The position numbers and the translations under genes were made by a program. This document shows positions 9,063 to 17,584 of a DNA stretch of 35,199 bases, piece after piece. The first letter of the stretch is position 1. Each line of letters opens with the position of its first letter. Source of the stretch: Gemmatimonadaceae bacterium (GTDB lineage: Bacteria > Gemmatimonadota > Gemmatimonadetes > Gemmatimonadales > Gemmatimonadaceae); assembly GCA_025362035.1 (NCBI GenBank), contig JANYIN010000082.1, positions 1 through 35,199 of the forward strand, read 5' to 3'. The notes below the pieces were generated by a model that was given only the letters and a program-made list of their open reading frames with translations, made no database searches and had not been told where the DNA came from.

Positions 9063-9910
9063 CACGCCGCCGCGCGCCCGTCCCGCTACTCTTCTCCATC
9101 GTCGTCCACGTGATGGTGGGGTACGCGATCCTGCACGCGGCTTTTCATTACGATTTCTCGCGCGACCACCAAGTGCTGCCGCCCGCACCGGAAGAGGAGC
9201 ACGTGCGATATATCGCGGTAGCTCCAGCGGCGGGCGCCGCGCTCGGCATCGATACCACGGGGCGGCCGGCGAAGGCCACGCAGGCGCCAGTGCGCGGGTT
9301 CACCGCGCCCGTTCAGGTGCCGACGCGAATCCTGCCCGAGGAACCGTCGGCCGCGGGCTCGCCAGGCGGCGTGGACGGCGGACGAGCGCGCGGCGGTGGC
9401 AATGGTCTTGGCGTCACCACGGGCATCGTACCGGCCGATCCGGATCCGCGCCTCGGCACGGACCCGCATGCCTTCTTCCCCGATCCAAAGACCCACGCCG
9501 AGCGGGTAGACAGCGCCTTGAAGGCGACCATCTATGCGTACAACGACTCCGTATCACGAGCCCTGGCACGTGCGGGAAAGAAGCCCGGGGACTGGACGTT
9601 CGAGAAGAACGGCCAGAAATGGGGGGTGGACGGCAACAACATCTATCTCGGCAAATTCGCCATTCCGAGTGCGGTGCTGGCCGCGCTACCGATTCGAATT
9701 CAGGGGAATCCCGGTGAGTCCATCTCCGATCGCCTGTCCGGCTCGCGACGCGCCGATCTCATGCAGCACGCGCAGTCGCAATACCATGACGAGGAGTTCA
9801 AGTCGGCCGTGAAGCGCATCCGTGAGCGCAAAGACAAGGAGCGAAAGGAGCGAATGGGCACCGACGGCGACAAGCCGTTGCCCATCGGTCCCGACAGCAC
9901 CCGCGGGTAA
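9059..9910 (+). CDS. Single-pass inner-membrane protein with long periplasmic tail, TonB-like layout
   Basis: This is a 283-residue protein of no family I can name. It opens MTRRRAPVPLLFSIVVHVMVGYAILH, a short basic cytoplasmic tail plus one transmembrane helix, followed by a Pro/Ala/Gly-rich periplasmic linker (residues about 45-145, including GGVDGGRARGGGNGLG). The C-terminal region (about 150-283) is more structured: WTFEKNGQKWGVDGNNIYLGKF, then a highly charged helix ending KDKERKERMG. The N-terminal helix with the Pro-rich spacer resembles TonB, but there is no TonB C-terminal signature. The gene overlaps the aminotransferase by 4 nt (GTGA) and ends 26 nt before the convergent lexA gene. 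It is probably an envelope protein; function unknown. Confidence 0.65.
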   Translation: MTRRRAPVPLLFSIVVHVMVGYAILHAAFHYDFSRDHQVLPPAPEEEHVRYIAVAPAAGAALGIDTTGRPAKATQAPVRGFTAPVQVPTRILPEEPSAAGSPGGVDGGRARGGGNGLGVTTGIVPADPDPRLGTDPHAFFPDPKTHAERVDSALKATIYAYNDSVSRALARAGKKPGDWTFEKNGQKWGVDGNNIYLGKFAIPSAVLAALPIRIQGNPGESISDRLSGSRRADLMQHAQSQYHDEEFKSAVKRIRERKDKERKERMGTDGDKPLPIGPDSTRG

Positions 9911-9936
9911 GCCTGGCTGCGGTTGAGCTGACCTGA

Positions 9937-10593
9937 CTACGCGGGTTCCGGCACCGACAGTGTCGGCTGCAGCGTCAGCTCCATGAACGGCCGGAACACG
10001 CCACACACGACACCGAGCACGGCAAAGTCGTCCTTGGGGCCGACCTCGATGGCGCGCTCAGCGTCATTGGCGGGCTCGAGCACGATGGTCGCGCCGCGGT
10101 GCGTAAGGGTCTTTATCGTCGCGTCCTCGCCGAGCCGAGCCGCGACGATGTCTCCGTCCTTGGCGCGGGTGGATGGCGACACCAGCACGTAATCCTCGTG
10201 AAAGATGCCGCGCCCGATCATCGACTCTCCCTTGATGCGCAGGAAGAAGACATCGTCGCTGGGGAGAAAACGACGATCCATGGTGATGTGCCCCGACCGA
10301 TGATCCGGCAACAACGCGGGCTCACCCGCATGCACTCGGCCATAGTATGGTACGGGTTGCGTATTTGCGTGGCCCGAGTACCCAACGATGCGGACTCCGC
10401 GGGAGCGCGATTGGTCCCGCTCGATGAAGCCCTTCTGCGTGAGCGAGCCGAGCAGATCGCTGACCGTCTTGGTCGACTTTATGCGAAATGTTTTCGCGAT
10501 CTCTCGAATGCTTGGTTGATACGTGTTCTCTGCCAGGAAGTCGATCAGGTAGTGGTAGACCCGACGCTCCAGCAAAGTGAGCGGCTCCGTCAT
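9937..10593 (-). CDS. lexA: LexA-type SOS repressor / autoprotease
   Basis: This is a 218-residue protein from the ATG at 10593 (MTEPLTLLER); an in-frame ATG at 10632 would add 13 residues unlike LexA N-termini. The N-terminal winged helix (about 5-70) includes PSIREIAKTFRIKSTKTVSDLLGSL. The S24 peptidase half has an Ala-Gly cleavage bond (HAGEPA, A89-G90), a catalytic Ser in KGESMIGRG (S124) and a catalytic Lys in DATIKTL (K161). The Ser-Lys spacing of 37 residues equals that of E. coli LexA, so RecA-stimulated self-cleavage should work. It represses DNA-damage genes in the cytoplasm. It stands alone downstream of gltX on the same strand. I found no clear SOS box in its upstream region, though operator sequences in this phylum are not known to me. 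Confidence 0.9.
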   Translation of the reverse strand: MTEPLTLLERRVYHYLIDFLAENTYQPSIREIAKTFRIKSTKTVSDLLGSLTQKGFIERDQSRSRGVRIVGYSGHANTQPVPYYGRVHAGEPALLPDHRSGHITMDRRFLPSDDVFFLRIKGESMIGRGIFHEDYVLVSPSTRAKDGDIVAARLGEDATIKTLTHRGATIVLEPANDAERAIEVGPKDDFAVLGVVCGVFRPFMELTLQPTLSVPEPA

Positions 10594-10664
10594 TATTTCA
10601 CCGGCATCACAAATGTGGTCGGAAGCCGTCATGGCTGACCCGATTTCCCCGCGCCTTTGTGGCT

Positions 10665-10692
10665 AATGTACGGCCTCGGTGACGGTTCGCAA
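10665..10692 (-). promoter_or_regulatory. Candidate sigma-70-like promoter for lexA
   Basis: On the minus strand TTGCGA (10692-10687) and TACATT (10670-10665) are separated by 16 bp. They lie in the gap of about 120 nt between the end of gltX and the lexA start, about 70 bp before the ATG at 10593. This is the best -35/-10 pair I see there; it is a weak prediction. Confidence 0.3.
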
Positions 10693-10712
10693 CAGCACAG
10701 CGGGCGGGTTGC

Positions 10713-12179
10713 TCAAGAGTTGGAGGTCGCCAGCATCTGGAGTGCGATGTCAATTCTGGCCAGCGAGCGCTCGCGTCCCAGAATAGACAGCACGTCGAAG
10801 ATGCCCGGACTCACGCCCAGTCCCGTGAGGGCAACGCGCAACGGCTGAAAGATCTTGCCGGCTTTGCCGCCCAGGCCAAGCTCTTCGGCCACCGTTCGTA
10901 ACGCCTCCTCCATGAGGTCCGGTCCCCAAGTGGGCAGACTGGAGAGGGCATCACGCACGGCCCGCAGGATGGCGGCGGTCGCCGGCCGGTCCTTCCATTG
11001 CTTGCCCATCGCGTCCACATCGTACTCGAGCTCGGACAAGAGGTACGGACGCGCCTGGACGACGATGTCGTCGAGTGTACGCGCGCGCACCTTGAGCAGG
11101 TCGAGCAGGGAGTCAAGCCAGGCACCGTTCCGAGCCATCGCGTCTGCGGTCGTCAGTCCCGCGACGACCAGCATCGGCGTGATGCGCGCCGCGAGCTCGT
11201 GCGACGAGATGATCGCCAGATGCTGTCCATTCATCCACTCGAGTTTCTTCGTGTCGAAGATCGCTGCCTTCTTCTGGAGCCCGGCGGGGTCGAAGAGGTC
11301 GATCATCTGCCCCATCGACATCACCTCGATGTCGTTTCCAGGCGCCCAGCCGAGCAGTGCGAGAAAGTTGAGCATTGCGCCCGGCAGGATACCCAGATGC
11401 TGGTAATCGCCGACCGCGGACGCGCCGTGGCGCTTGCTCAGCTTCTTGCCATCCAGTCCGTGAATCATCGGCAGGTGCGCGAACTGGGGAACCTTGGCAC
11501 CCAGCGCCTCGTACAGCATGATCTGCTTTGGCGTGTTCGAGATGTGATCATCCCCACGCATGACGAGCGTGATCGCCATGGTGATGTCGTCGCTGACGAC
11601 CGCCATGTTGTAGATCGGCGTGCCGTCGGTACGGAGGATGATGAAATCCTCGATGTCCTTGTTGGGGAACGTGATGTTCTCGTGCACGAGGTCGTGCCAG
11701 CTCGTGGTACCCTCCGGTACGCGGAAGCGCAGCGTGAACGGCATGCCGGCGGCAACACGGCGGCTGAGTTCAGCGGGGTCGAGGCGATCACAGCGACGAT
11801 CGTACTTGAAGCTGTCGCCCGCGGCTTCAGCGGCTTGGCGACGCTCGGCCAGCTCCTGCGGAGTGCAGAAACAGCGGTATGCCGAGCCGTTCTCCAGCAT
11901 GCGATACGAATCGGCGCGATTTCGATCGGCGTTGGCGCCCTGATAGACCACCTCCTCGTCCCAGAGCAGGCCGAGCCACCGCAGGCCCTCGAAGATGGCG
12001 CGGGTGCTGTCCTCGGTGCTCCGCGCCTTGTCCGTGTCCTCGATGCGAAGCAGGAACTGGCCGCCGAACCTTTTCGCGTACAGCCAGTTGAAGAGCGCCG
12101 TGCGCGCGCCACCCACATGGAGATACCCCGTGGGGGAGGGAGCAAATCGAAGGCGTGGAGTCGGAGTGGTCTCGTTCAT
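10713..12179 (-). CDS. gltX: Glutamyl-tRNA synthetase
   Basis: This is a 488-residue class I aminoacyl-tRNA synthetase, normal GltX length. The start is the ATG at 12179 (MNETTPTPRLRFAPSPTGYL); the frame is open for another 125 codons upstream, but that stretch runs antisense through the terminator and the tRNA gene and is not coding. The HIGH motif appears as SPTGYLHVGGA (about 13-23) and KMSKS as KLSKRHG (about 245). Between them are the GltX signatures LRIEDTDKARST and LRFRVPEGTTSW. The C-terminal anticodon-binding domain reads from about 330. It charges tRNA-Glu. Because a separate GlnS is encoded next door, this enzyme is probably discriminating for tRNA-Glu, although only assays would show that. 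Confidence 0.96.
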   Translation of the reverse strand: MNETTPTPRLRFAPSPTGYLHVGGARTALFNWLYAKRFGGQFLLRIEDTDKARSTEDSTRAIFEGLRWLGLLWDEEVVYQGANADRNRADSYRMLENGSAYRCFCTPQELAERRQAAEAAGDSFKYDRRCDRLDPAELSRRVAAGMPFTLRFRVPEGTTSWHDLVHENITFPNKDIEDFIILRTDGTPIYNMAVVSDDITMAITLVMRGDDHISNTPKQIMLYEALGAKVPQFAHLPMIHGLDGKKLSKRHGASAVGDYQHLGILPGAMLNFLALLGWAPGNDIEVMSMGQMIDLFDPAGLQKKAAIFDTKKLEWMNGQHLAIISSHELAARITPMLVVAGLTTADAMARNGAWLDSLLDLLKVRARTLDDIVVQARPYLLSELEYDVDAMGKQWKDRPATAAILRAVRDALSSLPTWGPDLMEEALRTVAEELGLGGKAGKIFQPLRVALTGLGVSPGIFDVLSILGRERSLARIDIALQMLATSNS

Positions 12180-12207
12180 GACCAACGGCCCAGCGTAAAG
12201 GAAAGGC

Positions 12208-12235
12208 GAAGGCCCGCCGCGGGCGGCGGGCCTTC
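12208..12235 (-). terminator. Rho-independent terminator after tRNA-Ser(GCU)
   Basis: A perfect 12-bp GC-rich stem (arms 12208-12219 and 12224-12235) with a 4-nt loop lies directly after the tRNA 3' end on the minus strand. It is followed by a pyrimidine-rich, T-containing run (GCCTTTCCTTTACG). It separates tRNA processing from gltX, whose start lies 28 nt beyond the stem. Confidence 0.75.
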
Positions 12236-12239
12236 TCAG

Positions 12240-12328
12240 CGGAGAGGGAGGGATTCGAACCCTCGATACCAGTTTCCCAGTATGCCGGTTTAGCAAACCG
12301 GTGCCTTCAGCCTCTCGGCCACCCCTCC
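12240..12328 (-). tRNA. tRNA-Ser, anticodon GCU
   Basis: The gene is 89 nt with the long variable arm of serine tRNAs. The acceptor GGAGGGG (12328-12322) pairs with CCTCTCC with one G-U pair. The D-arm follows as TGGCCGAGAGGCTGAAGG. The anticodon stem CCGGT/ACCGG encloses loop TTGCTAA, giving GCU, which reads AGC and AGU. The T-arm is GAGGGTTCGAATCCCTC. CCA is not encoded. It lies between divergent gltX and glnS, with a terminator just downstream. Confidence 0.95.
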
Positions 12329-12554
12329 AGGACGCAACGTGGTGTGCGACCGAGTGAATGTAACCGGAGGCGAGCGCCGGCGGCAACCGGCGAACACAAC
12401 CCACGAAAGCCAACGGCCACCACGCGCAGAGCCACACCTCGCACGGCGCGAGCTTCATCCTGTCATCGCACGGTCCGCCGGCAGCGGACCGATGGCTTGG
12501 AACAGTCGCGGACACGCGGTAAGCTTCGTGTCCAGCCACAATCGATGAAACCAC

Positions 12555-14258
12555 GTGTCATCCACTTCTCCGCTTGCATCGGCGCCCGCGCCGCACCGCG
12601 ATTTCATCCGCGACCTGGTGGCGGCCGACGCGGCATCCAACCGGTACGGACGGGAGATTGCGACACGCTTTCCGCCGGAACCGAACGGATTCCCCCATCT
12701 CGGTCACGTCAAGTCGATCTGCCTCAACTTCGGCATCCGCGACGAGTTCGGCGGCCGCTGCAACCTCCGCTTCGACGATACGAACCCGTTCACGGAGGAC
12801 ATCAAGTACGTCGAAGCGTTCAAACGGGACGTGCGATGGCTCGGATTCGAATGGGACGCGGAACTCTACACCAGCGACTACTTCGGCCGGTTGTACGAGA
12901 TCGCCGAGCACCTGGTGATGGACGGAAAGGCGTACGTCGATTCGCAGACCGAAGATGAGATCCGCGAGCGTCGCGGCACGGTAACCACGACGGGTACCGC
13001 CAGTCCATTCAGGGACCGGGCCGTCGACGAGAATCTGTCGCTGCTGCGTCGCATGCGGGCCGGCGACTTCGACGATGGTGCGCACGTGCTTCGCGCCAGC
13101 ATCGACATGGCGCATCCGAACATGGTCATGCGCGACCCGTTGCTCCTGCGCATCCGACGCGCGTCCCACTATCGGCAGGGTGACGCGTGGTGCCTCTACC
13201 CGCTGTACGATTTCGCCCACGGACTCTCCGACGCCATCGAGGGGATCACGCACTCGCTGTGCACGCTCGAGTTCAAGGACAACCGCGACGTCTACGAGTG
13301 GCTCGTGCGCGCTGCCGGCTTCGTCCGTCCCCCCGAGCAAACCGAGTTCGCGCGGCTGGAACTGGACTACACGATGCTGAGCAAGCGAAAGCTGCTGCGC
13401 CTCGTGAACGAGGGTTTCGTCTCCGGCTGGGATGATCCGCGCATGCCCACCATCGCCGGCATGCGCCGACGCGGCGTGACACCCGAGGCTCTTCGGAAGT
13501 TCTGCGACGTGATCGGAGTGGCCCGCAAGCCAGCGCGAACCGAGCTGGCGACGTTCGAGCACGCGGTGCGCGACGACCTCAATATGCGCGTGCCGAGGGT
13601 GATGTGTGTGTTGCGTCCGCTCAAGGTGGTGATCACGAACTTTCCCGAGGGCGAGGTCGAATGGCACGAAGCCAGCTCCTACCCGCGCGACGTACCGCTC
13701 ACGGGCTCACGGACCATTCCCTTCTCGCGCGAGTTGTACATCGAACGCGACGATTTCATGGAGGCTCCTCCGAGCAAGTTCTACCGGCTCGCGCCGGGTC
13801 GCGAAGTGCGATTGCGGTACGGCTATTTCGTGACGTGCTCCGATGTGGTGAAGGATGCGTCAGGCAACGTGGTGGAGGTTCACTGCACGTATGATCCCGC
13901 CACGCGTGGCGGCGACGCACCCGACGGCCGCAAGGTCTCGGGCACCATTCACTGGGTGAGTGCCCGGCACGCGCTGGAATGCGAGCTGCGGCTCTACGAC
14001 CGGCTGTTCACGGTCCCCAATCCCGACGATGTCCCCGACGGACTGGATTTCGTGAGCGTGCTCAACCCGGAATCCCTCGTCACGGTGCGGAACGCGCAGA
14101 TCGAGCCCAGCGTCGCGAAGGACGCGCCCGGCTCGCGGTATCAGTTCGAGCGCACCGGGTACTTCGTCAGTGATGCGACGGACTCGAAGCCGGGCGCCCT
14201 TGTGTTCAACCGCACGGTCACGCTCCGCGACAGTTGGGCAAAGATCAAGGATAAGTAG
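12555..14258 (+). CDS. glnS: Glutaminyl-tRNA synthetase
   Basis: This is a 567-residue class I synthetase of normal GlnS length. The GTG at 12555 gives MSSTSPLASAPAPHRDFIRD; the next block, TRFPPEPNGFPHLGHVKS (about 38-54), is the GlnS-type HIGH motif with the diagnostic PPEPNG. The signatures LRFDDTNPFTED and YPLYDFAHGLSDAIEGITHS follow, and KMSKS appears as MLSKRKLLRLV (about 274-284). The C-terminal half forms the two beta-barrel anticodon domains (IERDDFMEAPPSKFYRL, GTIHWVSARHA). It charges tRNA-Gln directly, so this organism need not rely only on the GatCAB transamidation route. Many bacteria lack GlnS, and its distribution is known to reflect horizontal transfer from eukaryotes. It reads divergently from the tRNA-Ser(GCU). 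Confidence 0.96.
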   Translation: MSSTSPLASAPAPHRDFIRDLVAADAASNRYGREIATRFPPEPNGFPHLGHVKSICLNFGIRDEFGGRCNLRFDDTNPFTEDIKYVEAFKRDVRWLGFEWDAELYTSDYFGRLYEIAEHLVMDGKAYVDSQTEDEIRERRGTVTTTGTASPFRDRAVDENLSLLRRMRAGDFDDGAHVLRASIDMAHPNMVMRDPLLLRIRRASHYRQGDAWCLYPLYDFAHGLSDAIEGITHSLCTLEFKDNRDVYEWLVRAAGFVRPPEQTEFARLELDYTMLSKRKLLRLVNEGFVSGWDDPRMPTIAGMRRRGVTPEALRKFCDVIGVARKPARTELATFEHAVRDDLNMRVPRVMCVLRPLKVVITNFPEGEVEWHEASSYPRDVPLTGSRTIPFSRELYIERDDFMEAPPSKFYRLAPGREVRLRYGYFVTCSDVVKDASGNVVEVHCTYDPATRGGDAPDGRKVSGTIHWVSARHALECELRLYDRLFTVPNPDDVPDGLDFVSVLNPESLVTVRNAQIEPSVAKDAPGSRYQFERTGYFVSDATDSKPGALVFNRTVTLRDSWAKIKDK

Positions 14259-14262
14259 ACCG

Positions 14263-14292
14263 CGAACGACGGCGGAGCTCGCCGTCGGTTCG
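14263..14292 (+). terminator. Hairpin after glnS, terminator-like but lacking a T-tract
   Basis: The arms CGAAC+GACGGCG and CGCCGTC+GTTCG pair around loop GAGCT with a single bulged G. The hairpin starts five bases after the glnS stop. No run of T follows, so intrinsic termination is uncertain; it could also stabilise the glnS 3' end. Confidence 0.35.
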
Positions 14293-14325
14293 TGACGGTA
14301 CTGTGTCGGCGGCAGTCGATGCTTC

Positions 14326-17300
14326 ATGCTGCTCATCCTGTGCGTGGCGTTCATTCTGTCGGGCGCGGCCGGCCTTGTCTATGAGTCGATCTGGACGCGC
14401 TATCTCGGCCAGTTCGTTGGGCACAGCGCGTATGCGCAGGTGCTGGTGCTCATCATCTTCCTGGGGGGGATGTCGGGTGGCGCCTTCCTGATTGGTCGTC
14501 GCTCGGAACGAGTGCGACAGCCGTTGTTGTGGTATGCCATCGTCGAACTGGCCGTCGGCGTCATCGGGCTCGTATTTCACGACGTTTTCGTCTGGACGAC
14601 ACGAAACGCATACGACGCGGTCTTCCCGTGGCTCGGACCGGGTGTCGCCCACTCGCTGGCCAAATGGACGATCGCCGCCCTCCTCATCCTCCCGCAATCC
14701 ATCCTGCTCGGCGCAACCTTTCCCCTGATGACGGCGGGCGCCCTGCGCCGCGTGCCGGGTCGGGCAGGGCGCACGATTGCGTTGCTCTACTTCGCCAACA
14801 GCCTGGGCGCCGCCGGCGGGGTACTTGTCGCCGGTTTCGCACTCATCCAGTTAGCAGGGTTGCCCGGTACGCTTGCCGCGGCGGCAATGATCAACCTCAC
14901 CGTAGCTGCCGCCGTGTTCCTCCTCTCCCGGCGCAGCGAATCGGATGACGTGGCGGACCGGAGTGTCGTCCGCAATGACGCGGAGGACTCGCGCCTGCAC
15001 ACGACCGCCGAGCGGATCGGGTCGAGCTCGCCTGCCGTCGTCGTTTCCGAGTACAGCGAAGGCGAACCATCCCACCGGCTCACGACGCTGCTGTTGACGG
15101 TGAGCTTCGGGACAGCCGTTTCCTCGTTCATCTACGAGATCGGCTGGATCCGCATGCTCTCGCTGGTCCTCGGATCAGCGACGCACTCCTTCGAACTGAT
15201 GCTCTCCGCGTTCATTCTCGGACTCGCCAGCGGGGCGTTCGCCATTCGGCGTCAGACGCACGCCGGGGCGAACGCCCTGCGCACGCTCGCCTACGTTCAG
15301 CTGGCCATGGGTGCGCTCGCCGTGGCGACGCTTCCACTCTACATGCGCTCGTTCTCGTGGATGGCCGACTTCATGAGTGCATTCACGGCGTCGCCATCCG
15401 GGTATCGCGCGTTCAGTCTGTCCCGATACGTGATCTGCCTCGTCGTCATGCTGCCCGCGACGTTTTGCGCCGGGATGACCCTGCCGCTCATCACCCGACT
15501 GCTTCTGCGCGGGCGAAACGCGGAGCGCGCGATCGGAATCGTGTATGGTGTGAACACGCTGGGATCGATCGTCGGCGTGTCACTCGCGGCGCTCGTGCTC
15601 CTGCCGATGATGGGACTCAAGTGGCTGCTCATTGCTGGCGCGGCCATCGACGTGGTGCTCGGCCTCACGCTGATGTTGTGGGACGGGGGGCTGGTGCGTT
15701 GGCGCGCCGATCGCCGGGTGTTGTGGCCCGCGCTGGCGGGCGTCGGTGTGATGTTCGTTCTGGGAGCTCGTGCACAGTTCGACCAGGGCGTGCTGACCAG
15801 CGGCGTGTTTCGGTATGGGAGGACGCGGGCGCCGGGCACCGCGTCCATGGCGTTCTACTCCGACGGCCGAACGGCCACGGTCAGCGTGCGGAGACTCACC
15901 TCGACGGGTGGTTTCTCGTTGTCCACGAACGGAAAGCCGGATGCGTCGCTCGGACCCGAGTGGTTCAAGCCTCCGGCTGACCCGGGTCAGTTCAACTACG
16001 ACGCGTCAACGCAGGTACTGTTGCCACTCATCCTGTTGGCGCACGCGCCGCATGCGCGCGTGGCGGCGGTCATCGGACAAGGCTCCGGCATGTCGTCGCA
16101 CACGTTGCTCGGCGCTCCGATGCTGGCCAAGGTGGTGACGATCGAGATCGAGCCCGAAATGCTGCGCGCATCGCGCCTGTTCTATCCGGCAAACAAGCGC
16201 GTGTTCGACGACTCGCGATCGGTGTTCGCGATCGACGACGCGCGCTCGTACTTCGCGTCGCAGAATGATCGGTACGACCTGATCCTGTCGGAGCCGTCGA
16301 CGCCATGGGTCGCGGGCGTGTCCGGCTTGTTCACGAGCGAGTTCTATGCGCACGCAAGGCACTTTCTCACTCCTGACGGCGTCTTCGGCCAGTGGCTTCA
16401 CTTGTCGGAGATCAGCGACGGGCTGGTGTTGAGCGTCGTGCGCGCCGTGGCCGATAATTTTCCGTCGTACACCATATACGCCGTCGGCAACCGGGACATC
16501 CTCATCGTGGCCACGAACAAGCCGGCCCTGGCGCCGCCCGACTGGTCGGTGTTCCGCCTTCCCCCGATCGCGCAGGACCTGCGTCGCGTCTATCCGTTGA
16601 CGCCGCCGCTGCTCAACGCGTTACACATGGTGGACAGCCCCACGCTGGCGCCGCTGGTTGCCGGCGGCGGAGCGAACTCCGACTTCTTTCCCACGCTGGA
16701 CCTTGGCGCGGAGCGTACGCGGTACATGAATGAAGGCGCCGTGGGATTCATCGGGCTCGTGAGCGATCGTTTTGCCTTGGGGCCAATTTTGGAGGGTCGG
16801 CGCGCTGCCGTCGACGGCGAGCGCTATACCGCGATCAAGTTCGTGCCGCGACTCGAGGCGATGGAATTGGCGGCACGCCAGCGCGATCACCGGTTCGATG
16901 GAGCGTCACCGGAAATGCTTGCGTCGGCGGAGCGCGCGCGTGCCATCGAGCTAATCGTGTCCACGAACACTGCGCCGCTCGACTGGCACGTCTGGGTGAG
17001 CGCCGTGCGTGAGGCGGAGGAGATGCGCTCGGGCGGCACCGCGGGACTGGCCGACACGGCGTTCTTCGCGCGGCTGAATCGGTACCTGGAGGCTCAGCAC
17101 GCCCCCGCGGCGGCGAGCAGCAGCGTTTCATTCATCCACGGCATGGCCGCGTGGAATTTCGCCGAAGCGTCGGCAGCGGCAGACGTGCTCATTCCGCTGG
17201 CGCTCAAGGGCGACTTCTGGATCCCCACCGACGAGTTGCGCGAAGCGACAGTGGTGGCGCGTCTCAAGCTCGGCGACGTCGCCGGGGCCCGCCGCGCGCT

Positions 17301-17430
17301 CGACGATCTCGCGCCGCATACGCTGCGAGACGTGAACGACGTGCGGCCGCAACTGCTGCGTGCGTGGGTGACCGCCGGTGAAGCCGACGTGGCACGCTCC
17401 CGAAAGCCGGGCGGTCGCCCAACACGATGA
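14326..17430 (+). CDS. Multi-pass membrane protein fused to a spermidine synthase-like domain
   Basis: This is a 1034-residue protein. Residues 1 to about 480 form repeated hydrophobic helices: MLLILCVAFILSGAAGLVYE opens it, and a second half-repeat near 260 begins SFIYEIGWIRMLSLVLGSATHSFE, giving two related bundles as in fused MFS/spermidine synthase proteins. Residues about 500-720 are a SpeE-like Rossmann domain: VAAVIGQGSGMSSHT (cofactor Gly loop), TIEIEPEM (acidic strand end), AIDDARSYF, LILSEPSTPWVAGV, and TPDGVFGQWLHL. The normal aminopropyltransferase Asp pair is not clearly conserved, so polyamine synthesis is not assured. The last 250 residues are soluble and helical, possibly TPR-like. 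The role may be transport or membrane-coupled methyl/aminopropyl transfer. It lies about 70 nt after glnS, beyond a hairpin, and ends just before tRNA-Ser(UGA). Confidence 0.8.
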   Translation: MLLILCVAFILSGAAGLVYESIWTRYLGQFVGHSAYAQVLVLIIFLGGMSGGAFLIGRRSERVRQPLLWYAIVELAVGVIGLVFHDVFVWTTRNAYDAVFPWLGPGVAHSLAKWTIAALLILPQSILLGATFPLMTAGALRRVPGRAGRTIALLYFANSLGAAGGVLVAGFALIQLAGLPGTLAAAAMINLTVAAAVFLLSRRSESDDVADRSVVRNDAEDSRLHTTAERIGSSSPAVVVSEYSEGEPSHRLTTLLLTVSFGTAVSSFIYEIGWIRMLSLVLGSATHSFELMLSAFILGLASGAFAIRRQTHAGANALRTLAYVQLAMGALAVATLPLYMRSFSWMADFMSAFTASPSGYRAFSLSRYVICLVVMLPATFCAGMTLPLITRLLLRGRNAERAIGIVYGVNTLGSIVGVSLAALVLLPMMGLKWLLIAGAAIDVVLGLTLMLWDGGLVRWRADRRVLWPALAGVGVMFVLGARAQFDQGVLTSGVFRYGRTRAPGTASMAFYSDGRTATVSVRRLTSTGGFSLSTNGKPDASLGPEWFKPPADPGQFNYDASTQVLLPLILLAHAPHARVAAVIGQGSGMSSHTLLGAPMLAKVVTIEIEPEMLRASRLFYPANKRVFDDSRSVFAIDDARSYFASQNDRYDLILSEPSTPWVAGVSGLFTSEFYAHARHFLTPDGVFGQWLHLSEISDGLVLSVVRAVADNFPSYTIYAVGNRDILIVATNKPALAPPDWSVFRLPPIAQDLRRVYPLTPPLLNALHMVDSPTLAPLVAGGGANSDFFPTLDLGAERTRYMNEGAVGFIGLVSDRFALGPILEGRRAAVDGERYTAIKFVPRLEAMELAARQRDHRFDGASPEMLASAERARAIELIVSTNTAPLDWHVWVSAVREAEEMRSGGTAGLADTAFFARLNRYLEAQHAPAAASSSVSFIHGMAAWNFAEASAAADVLIPLALKGDFWIPTDELREATVVARLKLGDVAGARRALDDLAPHTLRDVNDVRPQLLRAWVTAGEADVARSRKPGGRPTR

Positions 17431-17467
17431 TCTCGGTCAGCCCCTCGTGACGCAGTCCGAGATAGAA

Positions 17468-17554
17468 CGGGCAGGGTGGGATTCGAACCCACGAGACCCG
17501 CGAGGGTCCGCCGGTTTTCAAGACCGGTTCCTTCAACCACTCAGACACCTGCCC
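17468..17554 (-). tRNA. tRNA-Ser, anticodon UGA
   Basis: The gene is 87 nt and long-armed. The acceptor GGGCAGG (17554-17548) pairs perfectly with CCTGCCC. The anticodon stem CCGGT/ACCGG carries loop CTTGAAA, giving anticodon UGA (reads UCA and related serine codons). The variable arm pairs GACCC with GGGTC, and the T-arm is CGTGGGTTCGAATCCCACG. CCA is not encoded. Remnants of an integrase gene begin 30 nt upstream of its 5' end, so this tRNA is the probable landing site of a former mobile element. Confidence 0.95.
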
Positions 17555-17584
17555 AAGATGTTACTACATTTGTGACGATTGCGA

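Noticed and set aside
10593..10712. SOS box upstream of lexA
   Set aside because: Neither CTGT-N8-ACAG nor CGAAC-N4-GTTCG is present; only a half-like GCGAACCG occurs, which is not enough.
12180..12554. N-terminal extension of gltX by 125 codons
   Set aside because: The open frame runs antisense through a terminator stem and the whole tRNA-Ser(GCU) gene; GltX starts normally at MNETTPTPRLRFAPS.
12558..13667. 369-codon minus-strand open frame opposite glnS
   Set aside because: Shadow of glnS; His/Arg/Val-rich with no motif.
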